A stretch of DNA of 64,000 bases from Istiophorus platypterus (taxonomy: Eukaryota; Chordata; Actinopteri; Istiophoriformes; Istiophoridae): contig JADGDC010000365.1 of assembly GCA_016859345.1 (NCBI GenBank), positions 1 to 64,000 on the forward strand, read 5' to 3'. A model generated the notes under the pieces. It had not been told where the DNA came from. It saw only the letters and a list, made by a program, of their open reading frames with translations, and did not search any database. Made by a program: the position numbers and the translations under genes. Shown here piece by piece: positions 59,722 through 64,000 of this stretch; positions within the stretch are counted from its first letter, which is position 1; each line of letters begins with the position of its first letter.

Positions 59722-60348
59722 ACGTGTTGTGACCTCCAGGCTTCACTGGCTGCTCCAGCGTGCTGACTCCCGCTCCAAGCCGGCTAATAAGGGTGAGCAT
59801 TTTCTCACAATTAGGGGCGCTGGTCTGTTCGTTAGGGTGTCTGTGTTGCTGTAGGATCACACCGTAAAGAACCGTGTTGTATGCGCTGATGTGTTGTTGT
59901 TTGAAGTGCGTCTTCGTTCTAAATTTGTTTTGTTGCGCTGAGGACAGCGCAAAAGGGGGGAGTACAATAGAGTACAAAGAAAAGAAGAAGAATAAAAAGA
60001 GGAAGAGAAATAGAAGAAGAAATAAGAGAAGTAGAAGTAAGAGAAATAAAAGTTGAAGGAAAAAGTGTAGAATAGTCTTATTAGTAACGATAAAGTGAGC
60101 TAAATAACATCATGCGAGATTAATGAAGATTGGGCCCTCACCTTCTTAACGGTAAGACGTGTGTAGATTAGTCACTACGTGAAAGTAGGCTTTGTGAAAT
60201 AGTTGGATTTGGTAACAACCCTGGGCCCAGGGGAATTTGGAAAAAGGTAAAAGAAGATAAAGATAAAGATAAAGATAAAAGAGAAGATAAAGGAAATAAG
60301 AGAAATAAGGAAATAAGAGAAACAGTAAAGAAGGAAAAAAGAGAATAA

Positions 60349-60504
60349 GAGAAGCCGCAGATTTGGACAAAAGCCCTCTGGGAGGCGGTTTTAGATGGGC
60401 CTAAAAACCTGGAAATTTCATTAGATGAATTTCAGGTCAGTTTTAAGAACTGGAAGCGTAGAATGAAAAATTCAATTGTAAGTTCCCACTCGAACACTAG
60501 TTGA
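60349..60504 (+). other. 51-codon open frame in ERV-A leader with an internal donor
   Basis: Opens after a TAA, contains protein-like text (IWTKALWEAVL; SLDEFQVSFKNWKRRMK) and ends TGA at 60502. There is no ATG at the front. A strong donor-like gtaagt lies inside it (about 60479), so it may be the 3' part of a spliced exon. The minus-strand copy keeps only its end. Function unknown. Confidence 0.35.
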
Positions 60505-60957
60505 CGAACAAGTGTAATGAAGCAGCTTTTCAATTGAATAATCTTCGCTTCATAAGGTAGCATAAATTTAGAAGAAGAAAAAAGTAAGAAGAAGAGAAAA
60601 GAGCGGCAGGAAAAAGCATGCTATGGGGGGAAAGAATGAATGAGTCGACTTAGGATTAGGATTAGGATTGAATGATTAGGATTGAATGCTGAATGATGCG
60701 GAAGTTTTTGGATGTTTTGTGAACTGCTGACTGTTTTTGTGTGACGGGTGACTGTTTCAGCTGTGTGTGTGTGTGCGGAGCAGGTCTCAGGTGTGTGGAG
60801 GTTGAGTCAGCTGAGAAACAGCTGTGTTTCAGTGTGTGTGTAAGGCTGCGGCATATGTGAGAGAATTGTACTGAATAGGTATATATAGGTTGTGAGAAAG
60901 GGAGACTTAGTAACTTATAAGGAGAGACATTTTTGCCTCTTTAGGGTTAAAAATCTA

Positions 60958-61265
60958 TGAGCCCGTTTTCAAAGGGGACGTTTATAATTTTGATAAACAT
61001 ATACATGAGCCTTAAAAAGGACTTTGATAAATTTGATAACCTATATGAGCCTCATAGAGGACGTTTTTAATAAAACCTATGAGCCCTTTTTCTAGAGGGA
61101 CATTTAGAATTCTGATAAAAACATATGAGCCTTTTGGAGGACAATTTGAATAGGGTAACATTTATTATGAGCCTTTGTTGGGGGACATTTTTAAATTTGT
61201 TAACAACTGTGAACCTCTTTCGAGGGCATTTTTTATGAGCCCCCAAGAAGGACGTATATGATTTT
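60958..61265 (+). repeat. Eight-fold degenerate repeat with covarying hairpin stems
   Basis: Repeats starting with TGAGCC at 60958, 61006, 61046, 61080, 61126, 61168, 61210 (TGAACC) and 61236, 26-48 bases apart. Each carries a GAGC-C... stem closed by ...GG-GAC. Stem bases change together: cctc/gagg, cctt/aagg, ccc/gggg, ccctttttctagaggg. Confidence 0.8.
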
Positions 61266-61522
61266 GAAGAGAAGTGGAGAGATCAGTTTGTGTGTGGGTA
61301 AAAATTCTTAATAAGTGAAATATAGGAAAGTATCAGTAGTAGATTTAAAGTGTAGGTAGATAATGGGTGCAAATTGCACTGAGTTATTTGCAGATAAAAG
61401 GACCTGTTAATATTAAAGTTTTGTCTGTTTTTCCCTTATCCACTTGTGAGAGGGTGTGCGAGAGTTGAGGAGGAGACGCAGACGAGAAGGCAGCTGGCCA
61501 GTGCGTCACACGGACTGAGAGT

Positions 61523-61536
61523 CGCTGACGTCAGCG
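61523..61536 (+). other. 14-bp palindrome with a CRE core in ERV-A leader
   Basis: CGCTGACGTCAGCG, a perfect palindrome, is also conserved in the minus-strand copy (39135-39148). It could be an RNA dimer-initiation loop or a transcription-factor site (TGACGTCA). Both readings are inference. Confidence 0.6.
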
Positions 61537-62224
61537 CATGCAGCTCCTGAATCCAGCTTGACCAAGGCCAGTGCGGTATTATCCACAAACTCTTTATTAA
61601 TTGTCTGTATTCTAAAAGTATATATATATATACTCATGTATAGTTAGTATTGTTGATACACATTTTAGTCTGTTTTCACTTATAGGCTAATATAAGGATA
61701 TTTCTCAATTTGGAGGTTAATAGAATGCAACCATCTGCTTATGTATACATACTACATGTTGTGGTAAAGAGAGGCTTGGCAACGGACTGACCAGTTAAGA
61801 ACTTGGTTTAAACTTGGTTGGAAGTTGTAGATGTGAGTTTTATTGTTGGTGCATGGTCCATTCTGATCTGAGTTGTATTGGGGATTCAATAGTGAGACTA
61901 TTTGATGGTTTGAGGTAAATGGATGACAATTGGGTGATTGTTTTGTTGCGAATAGGAACACATTTAATGATAGTGGTCCCTTGTGGGAATGCGTGATCTT
62001 TTGAGCTTTACATAGGGTTGTGATTGCTATTATTAAGTTTTAAGTTTTGATTCTTTTAAGGTTGGCAAAATTTATTTCAGTTTGTTGGCTGTGGTAAAAT
62101 AGTAAATTATAGAAAGAAAGAAAGAAAAAAGAAAAGGGAGAAGTAATCTAAATACCTTTAAGTGTTCTTAATCTTAAGTAATTAGTTTTAATTGACAATA
62201 AAGAAACATAAGGGAGCCATTACA

Positions 62225-63925
62225 ATGTCGAAAAAGGACACTAAAATTTCGAAAGTAATTACCCCTGTTGATGTGGTACAGAAGAATAATCCTTTGATTA
62301 AAGGCATTTTAAAGATATCGGAGAAATGGCATAAGCGTTGGCCTGAAATTGACCAACCTTGGCCAGTGGAGGGAACCTTTAACCCAGATGTAATCAAAAC
62401 AATGCAGGTGCTTGTGTCCACGTATAAGGCAGAGCAAAAGAAGGGTAAAAAGGGAGAAAAACGTAAGGAAAAGAGACAAGTAGAGCTGGCTATTCTTCAG
62501 TTGTTTGAAAATGAGGGGCAGAAATGGATAAAAGCTGTAAAAAATAAAAGAGATAGAAGTCTAGAAGAAATAGGGAAGAATGCAAACAAAGTAGAAAAAC
62601 TAATGGCAGAAATTAATGTACCTTTCTCACATACAGATCCAATAAAGAGACCCCCGCCTTATGAGAATGAGGTGAAGGTGAAGGAAATCTACCCCCAGCT
62701 CCCAGTGATTAGTCAGGAGGGTAACTATCAAATTAGAGATGAGGCTGATCGAATAATAGAAGTGGGACAAGCGGACACAACTATAAAAATGTATCCAACT
62801 TCCAAAAGTAAGAAGAAAGTGGCACGTATGGGAATTAGGATTGAGCGTGAAAGTAGGGGTGGACAAAGGTTTAGAAGGATGGAGATGGAAGATGATAGTC
62901 AGAGTGATTTAGATGAGACTTTGGGAGGATATGATCCAGTAGTCAGACGGATACTGGCTAAAGCGGAAAAGAGAGGAGATAAATTATGGAGGAAAGAGGA
63001 CTTAGGAGATGATAGTTCCAATGAAAGTGAGAATGGAGACAGTGATGGAAATTTGGAGAGCAAGGGTCCTTCATTTTCAAGAGGGTTTTTTCCGGCAACA
63101 TCCAGTACCAGAATAGAAGAGGACAAACAGAGGGCTATAAGAGAGATCGATAGAAGTATAGACCAATGCCTTTCGTATTTGGATAAATCTACTGGACCAG
63201 AGAGTCAAAGAGCACTGGAGAATCAACTAAAGGAACTGCAAATACAGAAGAAAGAGTTGCGGAAAAAAGGCTCCCAAAAATTGGATACGAAATATACATT
63301 GCGCTCAAGAAAAGGGACGACACCTGAGAAGATGTGTCCAGTGGTCATCCGAGGACAGAGCTTGGAGTATAAGCCTTGGCAAAGTACAGATATGTCAAAT
63401 ATACTTGAGAAGCTGCCTACTCTTCAAGATGGAGCATATCCTTGGATTTCGAAGTTGGAAGAGATTATGGTGGGAATGCAGACGGCTGTAGGAGACATTA
63501 AGAGACTCTTAGCTAATCTCCTTGGGGTTCCAGCTATGGAAGAGATTTTACAGAAAGCGGGTCTTAATGGATATGTAGGGACTGCTGTGAATGATTCAGA
63601 GTTGTTTGCTGCAAATAGAGGTCGAGTGTGGAGAGCACTGAGGGATACATTTCCGACAAATGTACATCCTGATAATATTCTTATTGAGCCATTGGGACAG
63701 GAAGAGAATCCGAGGGCCTATGTGTCGAGAGCGCATCAAGTGTGGAGAAATATTACAGGAAACGACCCGGATCTGAATCAAATGGAGCAGTCAATTTTGC
63801 GTGCTAAAATACAGAAAGGGCTGCCTCTGCCAGTGAGGAGCAAATTGGCCGAAGTGGTTGGTCTTGGGAGCATGGCAAAGGGTGTCTATACGGATCATAT
63901 AGCTCCATCAAGTGGAGCTATATAG
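62225..63925 (+). CDS. gag: ERV-A Gag, long open frame
   Basis: 566 codons from ATG at 62225 (an in-frame upstream ATG at 62192 falls in the leader; the position matching the other copies favours 62225). Order: matrix-like N-terminus with a Lys-rich run (about residues 75-90), PPPY late-domain motif (143-146), an acidic/Ser-rich central part (about 215-290), capsid-like domain (from about 355: YKPWQSTDMSNILEKLP) and an MHR-like segment (ENPRAYVSRAHQVWRN, about 490-507). It stops at TAG 63923, in a region that the +1 frame continues (charged helix LYRKKEHDQKEQDQETLRK). No Cys-His knuckle lies within the window. Family resemblance is to gamma/epsilon-type retroviral Gag. Confidence 0.85.
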   Translation: MSKKDTKISKVITPVDVVQKNNPLIKGILKISEKWHKRWPEIDQPWPVEGTFNPDVIKTMQVLVSTYKAEQKKGKKGEKRKEKRQVELAILQLFENEGQKWIKAVKNKRDRSLEEIGKNANKVEKLMAEINVPFSHTDPIKRPPPYENEVKVKEIYPQLPVISQEGNYQIRDEADRIIEVGQADTTIKMYPTSKSKKKVARMGIRIERESRGGQRFRRMEMEDDSQSDLDETLGGYDPVVRRILAKAEKRGDKLWRKEDLGDDSSNESENGDSDGNLESKGPSFSRGFFPATSSTRIEEDKQRAIREIDRSIDQCLSYLDKSTGPESQRALENQLKELQIQKKELRKKGSQKLDTKYTLRSRKGTTPEKMCPVVIRGQSLEYKPWQSTDMSNILEKLPTLQDGAYPWISKLEEIMVGMQTAVGDIKRLLANLLGVPAMEEILQKAGLNGYVGTAVNDSELFAANRGRVWRALRDTFPTNVHPDNILIEPLGQEENPRAYVSRAHQVWRNITGNDPDLNQMEQSILRAKIQKGLPLPVRSKLAEVVGLGSMAKGVYTDHIAPSSGAI

Positions 63926-64000
63926 GAAAAAGGAACATGATCAGAAAGAGCAGGACCAAGAGACCCTCAGAAAACTGAATCAAATACAACTGGTGGATAA
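63903..64000 (+). other. +1 frame continuation after the Gag stop
   Basis: Open from 63903 (just after a TAG in this frame) to the window end and rich in Glu/Lys/Gln. It matches the charged helix found in ERV-B at 48240-47944, where it is also in the +1 frame relative to capsid. Confidence 0.6.

Larger units (their letters stand above)
59722..62224 (+). mobile_element. ERV-A leader, unusually long (~2.5 kb)
   Basis: Contains a purine-rich stretch (59960-60060), (GATAAA)n-like runs (60250-60290), a short frame with donor (60349-60504), a hairpin repeat series (60958-61265) and a palindrome (61523-61536). The rest is AT-rich with no gene I recognise. Epsilonretroviruses such as WDSV carry an extra orf between LTR and gag, so a spliced accessory gene is conceivable. 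Confidence 0.7.

Overview
The window is vertebrate genomic DNA, most likely from a teleost fish. It is AT-rich and intron/repeat-like. It holds retroviral Gag and Env remnants, an RTE-type LINE and L1-type ORF2 relics, and shows no bacterial-style gene organisation. No intact host protein gene is visible. Everything recognisable is a tandem repeat, a retroelement or a relic. A 500-base N gap (36756-37255) splits the window, so the two sides may not be truly adjacent.

Layout. (1) 1-25676: a head-to-tail array of about twelve near-identical ~2.15 kb units in one orientation, already in progress at base 1. (2) 25677-25687: an abrupt inversion junction. (3) 25688-36755: about five more units of the same repeat in the opposite orientation, so the two blocks form a giant near-spacerless palindrome. 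(4) 37256-39647: minus-strand remnants of an endogenous retrovirus (ERV-A): two LTR 5' ends, leader sequence and an N-terminal gag fragment, rearranged. (5) 39648-44290: older, diverged copies of the repeat with extra internal modules. (6) 44291-50716: a second, related but distinct retrovirus (ERV-B, minus strand) with 3' LTR, env and gag but no pol; its env-like frame begins with an immunoglobulin-like domain. (7) 50717-59303: more diverged repeat copies, one interrupted by a 5'-truncated RTE-type LINE with a clear 17-bp target duplication. (8) 59304-64000: an ERV-A provirus on the plus strand with 5' LTR, a 2.5 kb leader and a long open gag, continuing beyond the window.

The repeat unit is a composite. 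In unit order it carries an acceptor/exon/donor-like module; an AT-rich stretch with AATAAA; a G-rich (GGGA)n tract; a second strong acceptor-like site; a GC-rich block with motifs resembling NRF-1, AP-1, CRE/E-box and YY1 sites; internal ~250-bp modules with short canonical-looking introns; a telomere-like inverted repeat; and a relic of an L1-type ORF2 with the RT core removed, ending at a CTCF-like motif. Copies within each block are highly homogenised, and the two blocks differ by diagnostic variants. Several older copies keep a short ATG-initiated frame whose differences are mostly synonymous.

Most notable: the palindromic array with divergently oriented CTCF-like motifs; the ERV-B env-like frame with an Ig V-like domain and mucin-like stalk; a series of eight small hairpins with covarying stems in the ERV-A leader; and a +1 frame change before the charged C-terminal helix of Gag that is shared by both ERV families. 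All of this is by eye; no search or alignment program was run.
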